A stretch of DNA of 64,000 bases from positions 1-64,000 of the forward strand of contig VLTN01000022.1 in assembly GCA_008330645.1 (NCBI GenBank), written 5' to 3'. The first letter of the stretch is position 1; every line of letters begins with the position of its first letter. This document shows positions 20,264 to 33,800 of the stretch, piece after piece. A program made the translations under genes and the position numbers. Origin of the DNA: Cafeteria roenbergensis (Eukaryota; Sar; Bigyra; Bicosoecida; Cafeteriaceae). Below the pieces are notes generated by a model. That model saw nothing but the letters and a program-made list of their open reading frames with translations. It did no database searches and was not told the origin of the DNA.

Positions 20264-22648
20264 CTCGGGTCTTTGGGTGCTTGGTCGCGACTGGCGAGCT
20301 TGGCGAGCGTTGCTTGCCCCTGGCGCAAGGAAGGACTCCGCTTGGCCAGCTCGAGCGAGCAAACACAAAGTTTGAGCCAATCACACGAAACGCATGAGCG
20401 GCAGCCGAAAGCGTCACGCAACTCATCGGCCAAAGCACTGGCGGCCAAGCCGCCATCACAAGCACAGCAGCGCCAACCCCGGCTTCCCACGCGCTGCGTC
20501 ATGGCGTGTGTGGCGGCGCCTTGGGGCGCGGGCGGTTCGGCGACCGCGTCCCGGTCGCCGGGGCCGCGCCACCCCTTGCTGCACTTCGAGCGGCAACAGC
20601 AGCAGACTCCGGGCGCTGGCCCGAACGGCCCGATCCGTGCGGCCCAGCACCGGCAGGGCGTCCAGCCCCGTCTGCCCCGCTGCCCGAGCGCTTGCTGCGC
20701 CGGCGCCCGCCCCTGTGGCCCCGGCGCTTGCGCGCGTCTCCTGGCCCAGCCTGCGGCCCGGCGCCGACAGCACCCGACGACGAGGACGAAGTCGCTGACC
20801 CGCAGGCCGGCCGGCACTTTGCCCCAGCCTGAGCAGGCGGCAGCGCCGCCTCTGCAGGGCCGGGACTGCCTCCGCCGTCGTTCGGGCCGCTCGGTGACAG
20901 CGCCAGTCCCGTCGCTGCTGCTTCTGCTGCTGCTACGCGGCTGCCGCCGGAGGACGACCCGCCGCTGGCTCCGCCGGACTGATGGCCGTGGGTGGTGCGA
21001 GCGGTTTCGCCCCCCCCTCTGCTGCTCGAGGCGGCTCAATCGCTGCTGCTGCCGCCGCCGCTCGACCCACAGTTTTCGCTGGATGCCTGGGCCCGGGGAG
21101 CTGTCAGCCTCGGCGTCAGCATCGCCGGCCGCGACGGCGTCCGCCCAGCTGCCGCTGCCCTCCCCCGACCCCGAAAAGGCCCCTGGCGAGGCCCTGAACG
21201 ACGCGGCATCTAGCGCGCCAGGCGACCCCCTCTCCCGCGCCGCCGCCGCCGCCAGCCGACGGCGCGACCACCGCTCCGCGATGACAGGAGAGAGGCCCTC
21301 GTTGACTGAGAGCCGAACCCCGCGGGCCAGCATGGCGCGGGCGATTCGTGCAATGTTAACTGCGTCGTGCAGACCGCAATGCTCCTCCCCCACGAAGCGC
21401 AGTCGCAGCGAGGCCAGCATGCTGCGGACGTTGAGCCGGCGGCCGGCGCTGAGCGTGTCGGCGTGAAGCTGGCGCAGGTTTACCCAGGCGTCCCAGTAAG
21501 GGGGGTGGGAGGGCCATGCCGTCTCGAGCAGCCCCTTCCGCGCGCACTCGGCGTGCAGGAAGGACTTGATGTCCCAGGGGCCGTCGGTCACGAAGGCGAA
21601 GGGCGGCAGCGCCGCAGCTGCGGCTCGGCGTGAGGCAAGGTCACTCGCGGCAGAGGACGGGGGGGGCGCCTCGCACGGCGCAGTCGCAGTCGCAGCCGCA
21701 GCCCCAGCTGCAGCGCCAGCCGCAGCGGTGGCAGCCACCGCGGGCTCCGCGGGTGCCTTGGTCACGTCGTCGTACAGGTCCGGCACGGGCAATCCCCTGT
21801 CGTCGGCTCGAGCGCGAACGCTGTGCGGGGCGGCAGCATTGAGCCTGAGGAGCGCAGCGCGCAGCCACGCATCGGCCACCGGGAGCGCCTGGCCGAGGGT
21901 GGGCGCCGCGTCAACGCACTCCTGCGTGATGCCAGTGAGCTCCTTGCAAAAGAGCGTGAGCCGTGGGAAGGTCTCGGGGCGCACGTACGTGCGGAAGCAG
22001 GCGGCCACGGTGCCGGGCAAGCCGTCTTCGTTGCGGCTGGCGCTGGTGGAGAGCGGCTGGCGGACGTCCACCACCACCATGGGGAGCTCGATCACCTCGG
22101 ACGCGAACGCCCGGTCGTCCTTCTGCGCGACATGCGCCGTCGTTCAGGCGGAAGCGGCAGCGGCAGCAGCAGCAGCAGCAGCAGCAGCAAAGCGGGCAAG
22201 GTCGAGAGCGCGAGAGCCGGGTCGGTGGCTGGGGCCGCACGAGATGCATGCCACTCGCGCCTTGCCACTCGGCGGGGCGGGGGAGGGACGGGCGGGGGGG
22301 AGGGGGGGGGGGGCGGATGACACTTGCGAATCCACGCAGGCGTTTCCCGCCCCCAGCCCCCTCCGACGACCACTCCATGCCCGCCCCGCAGCCCGGCAGC
22401 ATGGTAGCGACGACTCCCACCCAGTCGCCGCAAACGGGACTCTGGCCGGCGCGCCCGGACCATTGCCGCCCTCGCGAGAAAAAAACTGGCGGGCGGCGGG
22501 AAATATTTTTGCGCCAGCACTCGCTCCCTGCTCCGTGCGCAGCCAAGCACCGCTGTGCCCTCACCACACAGGTCGCCTCCACGTCCATCACCACAATAAA
22601 GCTTGGCTGGGCCTCACCGGCCCACTCCTCCGGGTCTTCGGCGGCCAT
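19240..22648 (-). CDS. ERI1-like DEDDh 3'-5' exoribonuclease
   Basis: ERI1/THEX1-type exonuclease; relatives trim histone mRNA, 5.8S rRNA or small RNAs. Exon 1 is 22565-22648 (28 codons, starting MAAEDPEEW) and carries VVMDVEATC with catalytic D22 and E24. Exon 2 starts at 22122 in phase 0 with KDDRAFASEVIELPMVV. The family landmarks follow in order: FRTYVRP, FCKELTGITQECVD, FVTDGPWDIKSF (D208) and EEHCGLHDAVNIARIA (H276, D281), so all five DEDDh residues are present. A 75-residue Ala/Pro-rich insert precedes the TDGPWD motif. The 3' end is unresolved. The frame stays open to 19240, but after about 21200 it is Arg/Ser-rich and from 20263 down it lies antisense to FANCJ. A Cys cluster near 20570-20680 (PCRCW then CCCCRSKC) could be a degenerate GRF zinc finger as in ERI2, with low certainty. 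The 442-bp intron contains a CTG run and a G tract. Confidence 0.8.
22123..22564 (-). other. intron of the ERI1-like gene with simple repeats
   Basis: This intron has a GTGAGG donor at 22564 and a CGCAG acceptor at 22123. It contains a (CTG)n run (22163-22189, close to the acceptor on the minus strand) and a G-rich plus-strand tract (22271-22316) that is C-rich in the transcript. Confidence 0.7.
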
Positions 22649-22971
22649 TGCCACCAATCGGGTTGCTCCGCCGCCAGGAGAGCAGCGGGAGGGGCCGGGG
22701 GCAGCTGCTGCGCTCAGGCCCAAGGCCCACGAGTCTCCAACCGCCCGGGTGAACCAGGGGAGGTCCTTGAAGGGAACCCCGAGGGCCTGCGCGTGCGAGG
22801 GTGCTAGGCAACCGTCAGCCGTGGGCTGCACTCTCGCGGGACTCAGGGCAGAGTCGGGCGCTTGAATCGCGGCACCCTTGGCGGGTTGAAGCCTGGGTGG
22901 CGGCTGGGACAGCTTGCCACCCCGCCGCTGCCGGCCTCCTTGGCCTGCTCGGCAGCGAGCCGCCTGGCGAC
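22649..22971. promoter_or_regulatory. divergent region between ERI1-like and BEACH genes
   Basis: About 323 bp separate the two proposed start codons. It should contain both promoters and 5' UTRs. I recognise no specific element in it. Confidence 0.35.
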
Positions 22972-25900
22972 ATGCCCTCAGGGCGTTTGTGGCGCAGTGG
23001 GACTGTGCCGGTCTCGTGAGTCTGGCGTTTGGTGCTCAGCCCAGCGGTCACGTACGGCTCGCCATTCGCCCTCAAGAGGCGCGCCCCCCTCCCTCGCCCA
23101 GCGCGGCCGCGCCTCAGGCCGCGCCGGCCGCCACGGCGCGTGGTCTGCAGCGCACCGCGGAATGCGTGCGCAGGCAGCGCCGCGACCCCCGGGGCGGCCA
23201 AAGTCGGCGCGCGTGCGCCGCGGCGACCTGGCAAAGCTCTTGTTGCAACGCCGGTCACTGCAAGCTGAAGCGTCTCCCTTCCCTCCGTGCTTTGCGCCCC
23301 GCGTGGCCATTTCCCGCCGGCTTGCTCCGTCCTCCCCCCGTCTCTCCGAGCTGCAGCGAGCCCTTGGGGACGCTGGCCGCCGCTCTCACGTACGCTCGCA
23401 CCCCGGATCCCGATTTCTTCAAGGCTGCCTTTGGGCTGCGAGGCTGGGCAGCGGAGGCAAACGCGTCTGAGCTCCAGCCCCTTGCGGCCTTTGACGCAGT
23501 CCAGCGCGGCCTTGCACGCGTTCTTGGCTGGCAGGTGGCTGCTGGCGTGCAGCCAGTGGCCGAGTTCGCTTCCGACGCCGCGGGAGCTCGCTTCAGCGAT
23601 GCAACACTGCCGCAAGCGCTCCATGTTGCCACGGCCGAGGAGGCGCTCGCGGCCCCCGCGGACGCGCATTCTGGCGCGAACACCCGCGCGCTCGTGTGCC
23701 TCCTCGAAGCCGCGGCTGTTCTGGCGGAGCACCCTCTGAATCGCGTGCACCTGCACGCGCGGCACATGCTGACCCTGGTCGTTCCGCTGCTTTCCCGCTG
23801 CGCCGAGCAGCTGTCCGCGGTGCCGAAGGTCGACTCCCTGCGCGGCGACCACCGGCGCGCGCCGGCCTTGCGGATTCCCGAGGGCCTGCCCCGCCTGCTC
23901 GAGGTGACTTCGGCCGCGCTGCGAGTTCTGCTGCTCGTGCTGCAAGGCAACCGGCGAGCCCAGCCCTCGTGCGCTTCCGGGCGGCGCCCGGGGTGGCACC
24001 CCGAAGCCGACCGCTGCGACACCCGCGGTGTCATCGCGTGCCGCACGCGCCGCTGGCAGCGGAAGGCTCGGGCCGCGCCGGGGGAGCCGCAAGTCGCCAT
24101 GCCTCCGTCTCTGCCGCCGGGCCCGTCTGCGGGCCTGACCGGCGACAACGCCGGTCCTCCCGCGCCCCGCTCGCCTCACAGCGCACCGTCCTCGCCACCC
24201 GTGGGCCCTCCCCACCCGCCGGCGCCGGCGGCCAGCGCGCCGGACCAGGCTGCCTGCTCCCGCACCGAGCGGGGCCTGCTGCGGGTGCTTCTGCCGCGGC
24301 TCTGCCTCCCGGCAGTGCTGCCCAGCCTCGCCCAGGCCCTGTCGTCGCTGGTGGTGCTTGCCGCAACAGCAGCAGGTGCCGTTCCGGCCGCGTTGGCGCC
24401 CGCCGACCCCGCGACCGCCCAGCACGCGGCGGAGGGCGAAGCCGCCACGCTGGTCAGGGCGGCAGCACAGCGGCTCGTCGCCCAGCTGTGCGCCCGCTCC
24501 GCCCACCGCTCACGCCCTGCTGCCACCGGGGGCGCCCCGCCGCTCGCGTCGTCGCCTCCTGCTTCGGCCTCGACACCAGCCGCGTCTGCAACTGCAGCAG
24601 CTGCAGCCGAGAGCGCAGCTCCGGCCGCCGGTCCGCTGACCCTCGAGGCGGCCGCGCTCCGCCGGGGGGCCCACCCTGCCGCGCTGGCCGCCTCAGCAGC
24701 CGCGTCACTGGCCCGCTGTTTCTGCTGCATCGACTCGGCGGCCTCTGCCGGGCTCCTGGCCCACAGAGGCGTGCCCCCCTCGTCGTCCGCCGGCGCCAGC
24801 GCCGGGGACACTGCGACCGCCGCAAACTCCGTGCGTCGCGTTGCCAGTGGCGGCTCCCTCGCCTCGCTCGGCAGGCACAGGACGTCGACGCCGCGCTCCA
24901 GGCGGCTGTCGTCGCGGGGCGCGGCGCGGCCTGGCTCGGAAGAGCCCTCCATGCTGGACCAGTTGGAGGAAGGATCGGGCTCTGCGCTACTTGCAGCAGC
25001 AGCTTCGGCGGCAGCAGCCGCGGAGCAGGCCGCGCTCGTGTGGGTTGCGGTGCCGGCGCTTGGCTCTGCCGATTGCACGGGCGGTGGCCCAGCGGACGAC
25101 CCTGCGCAAGACGCTGAGGGCGCCGGCGAGGAGGACGCCGCGGGCGAGGCCTCCGCTGAGGCCGAGCGCGGGCTTCGTCATGCTCACAGGGCTGCCGCCT
25201 CGGCTCCAGACAGCGTCACCGCAGCCCTGGCGGCGGTGCCAGTGGCCGCGCTGCGCGCAGTCGCAGCGGTCGTGAGACGATCCCGCGCCGTGGCGGAGCG
25301 CGTTGCCGCGGCCGAGGGCGCAGCGAGCGGTCCCCTCACGGCCTGTCTCAGAGCGGCGGCGGCCGTGGCAGCGGCTCGCAGCGTTGCTCGCCTTGCCAGG
25401 CAGGCGTTTGCCCGCCAGCTTCGAGCAGACCCGGGCGATGCGCTGGCACAGGCGCCGAGGCCGGCCAGCGGCGCGCCGGCCAAGGCCGCTGGATCGCCGT
25501 CCACTTCCAGGCCCGAAACCGCGGCCGCTGCGCCTCCGGACGCGCCGACCGGCCGCAGCGGGTCAGCAGGGTGCATCGCTGCCAGCGACGCATCGTTCAC
25601 GGCGTCGCTCACCGGCGGGGTCGGCCCCGTCCCCGCCTCCTTCGCGCTCGCCGCCCCGGGCGGGGAGCCCGGCGAAGCCGCCTCCTCGGCAGGCCCTACC
25701 GCCGGTTTCCGGCCTGGCGACGGCACGGACAGGCGCGCCAATGGCAGCTACGTCGTGGCGGCGACACAGACCCCGCTCAGCGCCCTGGCGCCGGACCCCG
25801 CTCACCCCGGCACGTGGGCCTACGCAGAGTGGCTCGCGCTGCGATGGACCCCGGCGCAGCAGCAAGGGGTTGGCCTCGGGGGCGGCGCAGCGGTTCGCGC

Positions 25901-28900
25901 GGGTTCTGCGCTGTCCTCCAGCGGCGCGTGGGCCCCAGGCGCGGCCGCGTGGCCAGTTCGCCAGCTTGCGTCGCCAAGCAGGACCGTCTCAGCGCTGCCT
26001 GGCGGCCCGCCCTCCGTGCAAGCGGCAACAGCGGCTGCCGCTTCAACTGCAGCAGCAGCAGGAGGAGGAGGAGGACACGCGACGCCGGCCGGGGTGGTCG
26101 GCGGCGGCAGCGGAAGCGGCGGCCTGTTGGTCGACGCTCGGTGGGACCTGCTCTGGGAGCTCCCACTGCTGCCCGCCGGCTCGACCGGGCAGGAGGCCGG
26201 CGAGGTCCCTGCCCCTGCTCCCGCCACTGCTGCGCTCGCTGCCTGCGTTGCGGCCCTGGCCTGCGCTGCTGGCCCGTCGCGGGGACATCAGGCCCCGCGC
26301 AGCGCGGCCACAGGCGCCACGTCTCTTGCCAGGGCGGCCGCGCGCTGCGCCGTGCTGGCGGCCACGCCTCCTCGCCGGGACTTGCTGTGGGACGCGGAGC
26401 AGGCCCTGCTGGCGGACGCGGCATCGGCGCCGCTGCAGCGCCTCCTCCGGTCAGGGGCCGCGCGCGACTCCGGCGCCGGCCACTGCCCAGCGACTGCCGT
26501 GGCCGTGGCTTCCCGGCACTGGCTTGCGGCGGCTGCCAGCCTGCTCGCTCGCCGCGTGGCCGAGACGTCGCCCGCCGCCGCGACGGCTCTGCTCAGGGAC
26601 TCGGCCACCGGAAGAGGCGCCGGCCGGCCGGAGCCCGGCGGGGTCGCTGCGCTGCTGCTGTCGTCGGCCAGCCTCGCGCTGGCGTCGGTGCCGGCCTCTG
26701 CAAAGATCTCGCCCCTCACAGCACGCTGGGCAGAGCTTCCCTTCGGGGCGGCCCCAGGCGACGCGCTCCCCCGAGCGGCAGCGCCCCCTCCCCCCAAGCC
26801 CCCGGCAGCGTCGTCTTCGGACTCCAGCTGGGCCCGCCACGACGACCTCGGCAGGGACAGCCATCGCGCCGGCTCTGCCCGCGCCTTCGCCTGCCCTCCG
26901 TCGTCGGTCCTGAGCGACGCTGTGCTGCCGCGAGCGCACATCGCAACGGCGACGCCGCTCGCCGCCCAGGCGAGCGCCTTCCCGCCCCCGCACCCCGTGG
27001 CCGCATTGGCCGCCTTCGCGTCGGCGCTGCGCGCGGGCGAGGAGGCCGCCGTTCTCGTGGCGGCCACCTCCGCCCGCCGGGGGGACACCGTGTCCACGCT
27101 CAGTCCGTACTTTCGCCTTCTCGTGGACGCCATACACCTGCACCAGGACGACGACGCCGCCGTCTCCGCGCTCGCCGCGTCGCTCTCACGCCTCGTTTTC
27201 TGCCTCCCCGGCGTGGCCCGCCCTGCCCTCACGGAGACTGCGCCCCTCGCCACTCTCGCCACCATCCTCCACCGGCAGAGCCGTATCCACGACGCCAGCG
27301 CCACTGCCGCGGCGCTGGGGGACACTGCCGTGGCGGTCGCACCCGCTCTGCCGGAGTCGCTGCTCGCATCGCCTGTGCGGCCGCAGGGCGGGCGCTTTCC
27401 CAGCCCCTTCTCGGGTCCGGCGGGCGCGGCCGCGCCTGGGGCCTCGGCGGGGAGGGACGACTCAGCCCAGAGCGCAGGCGCAGGCGCAGGCGCAGGCGTT
27501 GGGGGTCGGGGCGCGGGCTTCGGCGACCTGCCTGGCCAGCGGCGGCTGCAGTCGCGCGCAGCAGTGTCGGCCCGCACCTCCATGATGACGCGGCCACGTC
27601 CTCCGCAACAGCAGCACCACCAGCCGCTGCAGCAAAGTGGCCCGCTTGCGAGAGTCAAACACCTCTCCGATTCCCCAGCGCTGGGGTCGGCGTCGCCCGG
27701 CTCCCAGAGTGGGCTTCGCCAAGACAGCGGGCCGCTCAGCAGCCCCGAGGGCGAGGTTCTGCTCGCTGGGTCGATGGCCAGCGGCCTGCGCGGGGAGGAC
27801 TCCTCAGGCAGCCTTGCGGCTTCGCCCGACGTCCTGGGCAGCTCTGGCGGCCTGCGGCGGAGCGCTGCCGTCGGGGGCGCCGCTTCGCAGCGCTTGGGCA
27901 CGGGTTCGAGGCGCGTGCGCTACGGCGACGAGGCAGGGGAGTCGGACGACGAGCGCGGCGGGCCCACGGACCACGCCAAGGCCCTGGCGGCCTCAGCCGC
28001 GGGCAGGGCCGAGGCCGCGCGCGTCGGCTCGCTGGCGCTCTCACCGTCGTTGTCCGGCGACGGGCTCGGCGCCCTCCGCGGCGAGAGCGACTCTCCGGCT
28101 CTGGGCCGCCACCGGTCCGACGGCACGTCGGTGTCCACGCTCTCTCGCGAGCGGAGCGGACCCCTCGCTCGGTCCAGCAGCGGCGCCTCGCTCCAGCCCC
28201 CTCCGGGCCTTGCGTGGGGCCTGTTCCTCTCCCGCCGGGCGATGCGCCGGCGCAGCGCGCCCCCTGCGTCGCGCCCCCTCCTCCCCGCTGCGCGGGCTTC
28301 CCTCGCCAGGCTGCTGGAGCTCTGGCTGGCCGGGGCCGCCGGGGCGGAGTGGGAGCCCGGCGTGGTCGTGGCGCGCGCGCGCGCGATGCTTGGCCTGAAG
28401 GCGCTGCCGCTCCGCGACGGCCAGTCAAGCAGCCTCGTCATCGGCAGGGTCTGCCGCGTGTGCGACCCGGTGCAGGGCGCGGCCTTGGAGCCCGAGGCCG
28501 ACCCTGCGCCGCACTGGATGCGCCCGCAGGCCGCGGCTGCAGATGCCGCGATCTCGGGGCAGTGGCCAGTGGCGGCGCCGCGCCCACCGCCGCCCTCGTC
28601 CGCTGCCGGTGCGGGTCGCTTCGCCGCGGCAGCGCGCTCACAGTCGGCTGACTCCCCCGGGTCCTTGGCCCTCGCCTTTCGCGGCGGAAGCGGGCAGCCC
28701 GGCCGGCCAGAGCAGGCTGCCGACGAGGCGAGCACGCCCACGGCCCCGCCCCCCGCGGCGGACGGCCGCTCCTCCGGCTCTCCGCTCCGCCATCAGCTGG
28801 TTCCCCCGATTGCGGTGCCAGGCAGCGGCGGCGACCGCTCGTCGCCCACCACGCCCGTCGGCCAGCGCGAAGCGGCCAGCCGCCCCGGCTCGCAGCCGCT

Positions 28901-29339
28901 CGGTCTCCGCTCGTCACCGCACAGCGCGCCGCGCTCCCGCGAGCCCCGCTCGGCTCGCGCACGGTCCATCGACTTTGCCGCGGACGACGCCCGGCAGCCG
29001 CTGCTGTCGCTGCAGCCTTACACCTCAAGCCCGCTTCAGGGCGCGCGCCGGCAGCTCCGCCCTGCCTCCTTCAGCTCCTGTGTTCCGGCTCTGCCGGCCG
29101 TTTCGGAGGCGACGCGGTTCGGCGAGCCGCAGCCCAGGACCGCGGCACGGGCGCCCTCGCTGGGCGGCGGGGCAGCGCCCGTCACCTCGACCCGCGCGCT
29201 GCAGTGGCAGAGCCCGGTGGCGGTCCGCTCCCCGGTTCCGCGGCGCCGCGCGCGAGGCTCCGCCTCCTCCTCGTCGTCCGGCAGCGACGGCCCCGCCGTG
29301 CGAAGCCCGTCCCGCGCCAATGGGGACTTTGGCGGAGGC

Positions 29340-29380
<41 letters not shown>

Positions 29381-30828
29381 TCCCACCGAGGCCGACGCGT
29401 GGGTGCCCCCCGCTGCCGAGGAGCTGCAGGGCGGGGGCGCCGGCGGCGTGGCCGGCAACGCTCGCGCCAGGGCGGCGGGCAAGGAGGCTCTGCCGCAGTC
29501 CCTGGTGGCGATCAAGCCGGTGTCGAGCCGCGATGCCGCTGACCTGGCAGCGCGGGCCGCGGCCCACGCAGGGGCGGACGGGCCCCAGGAGGGCTTCGCC
29601 CCGGCGGCGCCAGCCACGCGCGTGGTGGTGTGCCAGGAGCCGCCCGTGGTGGACGAGCCGGTGATGCTGCTGCTGCCGCAGGCCGCCGACCCTTCCATCG
29701 GCGGGCCCGTGCGGCGCGTAGTCGGCCTCATGCTGCAGACCTCCGACATCCACTGGCGCCGAGCGGTGGCGTGCGTCGTGCCCGAGGGCCCCGCCGCGGC
29801 GTCGGCCGGCGCGGACCGCTCCAGCGGCCCGGGCGCTCGCGTGCCGGCTCCTCGCCGACCCAGCGTCCCCCGCTCCGACCGCAGCACAAGCCCTGGTTAC
29901 AGCGCCGGCGCTGGGGTTGAGGGGTACGACCTCGCCGACGTGGGGGCGGTCCTCGACTCCGTCGGGCTCGCGGAGCCGAGCAGCAGGCCTCGCGGGGCGT
30001 CCTCCGTCAGCGCAGGGTCTTCCCGGGCCGCCACGACCGAATCTCGCTTCTCCGGCTCGTCGCGCTCCAACCAGCTGCGCATGCCGGCGCACGCCTTAGG
30101 CCGCGGCTCGCAGCCCGACGTCGACGGGCGCCAGCCGCTGTCCGACATGGCGCCAATCCCGGGCATCTCGCCAGGGCTCGGGGAGCAGATGTGGTCCTAC
30201 GCCTCCGCCCAGCTGCCCTCCGACCTCGAATCGCCCACGACGCCTGACGAGGCGGAGGGGACTCCCCGGCCGCCGCCGCCAGCCCTGCTCGGGGCCCGTC
30301 TCGGCGGGCCGCTCCAGGCGCCAGCCAGGCGCAGCGCCGGCCGGGGCGGCGGCGACGCGGACGCCGTGGCTACCCTGCGCGGCGCCGTCCCGCCATCGCC
30401 CAGCGAGGCGGAGGGCGCCGAGGAGGGCGACCGCGCGGGAGGAGACGCGTACAGCGACGACGGCGGCAGCCACAGCGGCGACAGCGCATGGTCACAGTCC
30501 TCCGGCGGCCGGGGCAGGCTCCCCCTCGCCGAGCACACGGCCAGCCTGCGGGACGCCATGTGCGCTGCTCCCATGGCGATGATCGCGGGCACCTCTGCCA
30601 TCGACCTGGAGCCCGGCGCCGTGGAGCGCTGCCGCCTGCAGGCCCTCGACGCGGTGACGCACGAAGTGCTCTCCCTGGGATCCACGGCCAGCAGTGCCTG
30701 CTCCCGGGTGGGCGAGCGGCTCCAGGCGTCGGAGGCGCGGCACGACGGCCTGCGCCCGCCCTCCTCGCGGCCAGTTGGTCCCGTTACGCGTGCCCAGGCG
30801 GCCGAACCTCTGGGCCGCCGCCGCCGGC

Positions 30829-30863
<35 letters not shown>

Positions 30864-33800
30864 CCGCAGGAGCCGGAGAGCGGGCGTCGGGCCTCTGGCA
30901 GCGACCAGCACCCCGACGCCACTGCGCTCGACAACAGCGCCACTGGAGTCGATGCCGACGCGGCGGGCAGCGACGGTGGCCCCGGATCGGACCTGGAGGC
31001 GGAGGCCGATGCCGAGGCCGACGCCCTGGCCGAGGAGGAGGAGCTGGCAGCGGCGGACGAGCGCATGGCACGCACCGAGGCCGCCCTGGCGGCCAGGCGT
31101 GGCGCGGAGGACGTTCGGGCCATGTTCGTTCTGCTGCGGCTTTGCCGAGCGGCAATGGTGCGGCCGCGGCGCGGCGCGGGGGCGTGGCTGCCGCCTCCCC
31201 TGGCCGCGTCGGCGCTGCCGCTCGGCAGCCCGGCCGTGCGCGCGGCGCAGGGCTTGTCAATCGTCTTCCCGGCTCTGCCCGCCCCGGCGTGGCTCGCGCA
31301 GGAGCAGCGCGGCCGCAGAGGCGACGCTCCGACCCGACTGCGGCCGGGCGTGGCCGTGTCGGTGTCCGCTGCTGAGCTCGTGGCCGCGAGCGGCTACGGC
31401 TGCGGTGCGGGCGTCTGGTGGTCTCCCGCTCACTCGGAGGCGGCCGAGCCGCACTTGAGCGCCGGGCGCCGCTGGTCGCAGGCGTGGTCGCAGGCGGCGG
31501 CGGCCGCCTCGGACCCGTCAACCGCGCCACACCCGCTCTTCGAGCCTCTGGAGGCGGACCACTGCCGCAGGCAGAGCTTCGCGGCAATGCGCATGCTGGA
31601 GGGGCTGCTGGGCCTCGGGCAGCCGATTCACGACATGGTGATGGGCCTGCCTCCCAAGGTGGAGGTGCTGCTGCGAGCCGCCACCGCGGACCTGCGAGCG
31701 GACACGCACCTGGCGGCAGAGGCGTCCCCTTGGGCGCTGCCGTCACAGGGGGCCGCCAGCGGCTTGCTCGCCCCCGAGGGCGCCTTGGCAGCCGCGTGGC
31801 GCGAGAGCCTCGCCGCGCAGTGCCGGCGTTCGTCGCTCGCGGAGGCGGGCAGCCTGCGACGCTGCCCCCGCCCCGGCGGCGCGGAGTGGACGCTGGCCCT
31901 GCCCCCCTTCGCTCCGCCGCGGATCTTTGACTCGCTTCGCGAGGTGCAGCTCTGCACCGACGCCCTCGCCCACGACGCCGGGTCCGCGGGCCCCTCCCCC
32001 GCGCAGCGCCCCGGGTGGTCCACGGCCATGGTCGAGTTCGCCTCCAACATCGAGCGCGTCTCGCTGCGTCGCGACCGCAAGCCGGGCGGCCGCTCTTCCA
32101 AGGCGCCATCGAGCAGCGCCGCGCTCGCTGGCGGCGCGTCGCTGCGGGGCGCGCCCTCGGCTCACAGCTCCCGCCGACGCTCCTCTGCCTCCGAGGCGCT
32201 GCACTCGCGCTCGCAAGCCCCGCAGGCCGACGAGCCGCTCCAGGCCCTCGGGGTCGGCGTCGTCCTCGCTCTGGTGGCGAGCGTGTCGGGCGGCCGCTGC
32301 CTGCCGGCCGAGATCCCGGCAGGGTTCCTCCTGGTGGCCGACGACGTCACCGACCACCCCGCCGTGCGCGGCCACCTCCTGGCGATTCTGCCGGCCCAGG
32401 CGCCTCCGCTGCCCGCCGGGCTGTGCCTGCCCCTGCCGCTGCCGCTGCCAGTCACGGGCAATAAGCTCGCCGACCCCTCCACGGCCTCGTGCATGCTTCA
32501 GCTGCTGCGCCTGGCCACCCCCGCTGCGCAGCGCGTCGGCCTGTCCGCGGCAGCTGCCTCGCTCGTGGGGCGCTTCCGCCTCAGCAACCTGGATACGCTG
32601 GCTTCCTCGCAGCACAGGGCCGTGGATCTGATCCTGGACCTGCTCCCGCACTGCGGCGCCCAGCAGCGCCTCCTGGCCGCCCGAATCCTCGCCGAGCTCG
32701 GCACGCGAGGGCTCTCGCACTCGCAGCTTCGCACGACCCTCCGCCTGGTCGGCAGCAGCGTGCTGGGGGGCAGCCTCGGGGGCACCGCCGCCGCAGCCCA
32801 GGCGGGGCCCGCCCCCTGGTCGCTCGTCTCCGCCCTGGGGGCGATGGTAGCCCGAGGCTGGCGCGGGCCCCGCCGCGAGATCATCTGCGACGGCCCGGAC
32901 GCCGGCCTTCGAGCCGTTGCTCGCCCCCACGGCGCCGCCTCCGTCGCCAGGGCGCGCCGGGAGCTCCACACGTCCTGGGTCGCCCACCACATCGCCATGG
33001 CAAGGGCAACAACGCCTTTGCCTGCCGCGCACGACGCCACGGCCGCCTCGGCAGGAGGGGCCTCTGCCGCAGCTGCGGCTGCGCCCTCCCGCCAGCCCAG
33101 GCCGCGCAGCCGCGCCAGCGCCGCGCTGATGATGCCCCTGCCCGCGCCGCCCCGCGCGGGGTCGGGACCCCAGTTTGCAGGAGGAGGGCCGCCTTCCGCG
33201 GACAGTGGCCTGGCGCAGGCCACGGGTGCGGAGTACGACTCCGACGCCGAAGAGGCGACGGGAGAGGCGGAGCGGGCGCGCGTGGCGGCCTTGGCCCAAG
33301 CCCGAGCCGCAGCGCGCGAAGCAGTCGCCGCAGAGTCGGAGCAGCGCGGCAGCGGCGCGGATTCTTGCCCGCTCGAGCCGCTGTCCTGCGGCCTGCCCGT
33401 GTGGCCCACGTCTTCGTCAGTCACGCTGGCGCTCTGGGCCCGCATCGAGCCGCAGGCGGAGCGGCCGAGCGGCGGCGCCTCGGACGAGGTCCGCCCCCTG
33501 CAGTCGCACGCGGTGCGGGGACCTCTCGAGGGGTGCTACGCGCCTGCCCTCCTCAGCGTGTGGGACGGCCAGGGCCGAGCCATCGGCCTGGACGCCGTCA
33601 GCATCGACCCGGGCCCGCAGAAGCAGCAAGCGGCGGCCGCGCCGCGGCGGCCCGCGTCCAGGCTCCCCGGCCAGCCACCGAGCGCCGTCCCCGCCCACCC
33701 GCAGCAAGAACGGGGCGAGGCCTACCGCCAGCACGGCCTTGCGTTCCGGCCCCGCGTGTCGCTGCTGCACCACAAGCAAGCGCCGGGATTCCTGTTTCCC

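Noticed and set aside
24176-25078. A minus-strand Ala/Ser-rich frame opposite the BEACH 5' region.
   Set aside because: Its composition mirrors the sense codons and there is no independent start context or domain.
25571-28651. A 1,026-codon plus-strand frame inside the BEACH gene, and similar large shadow frames such as 43509-46163 (minus) and 46634-49093 (plus).
   Set aside because: They lie in alternative frames of a domain-bearing gene, are Arg/Ala/Gly/Pro-rich and contain no recognisable motif.
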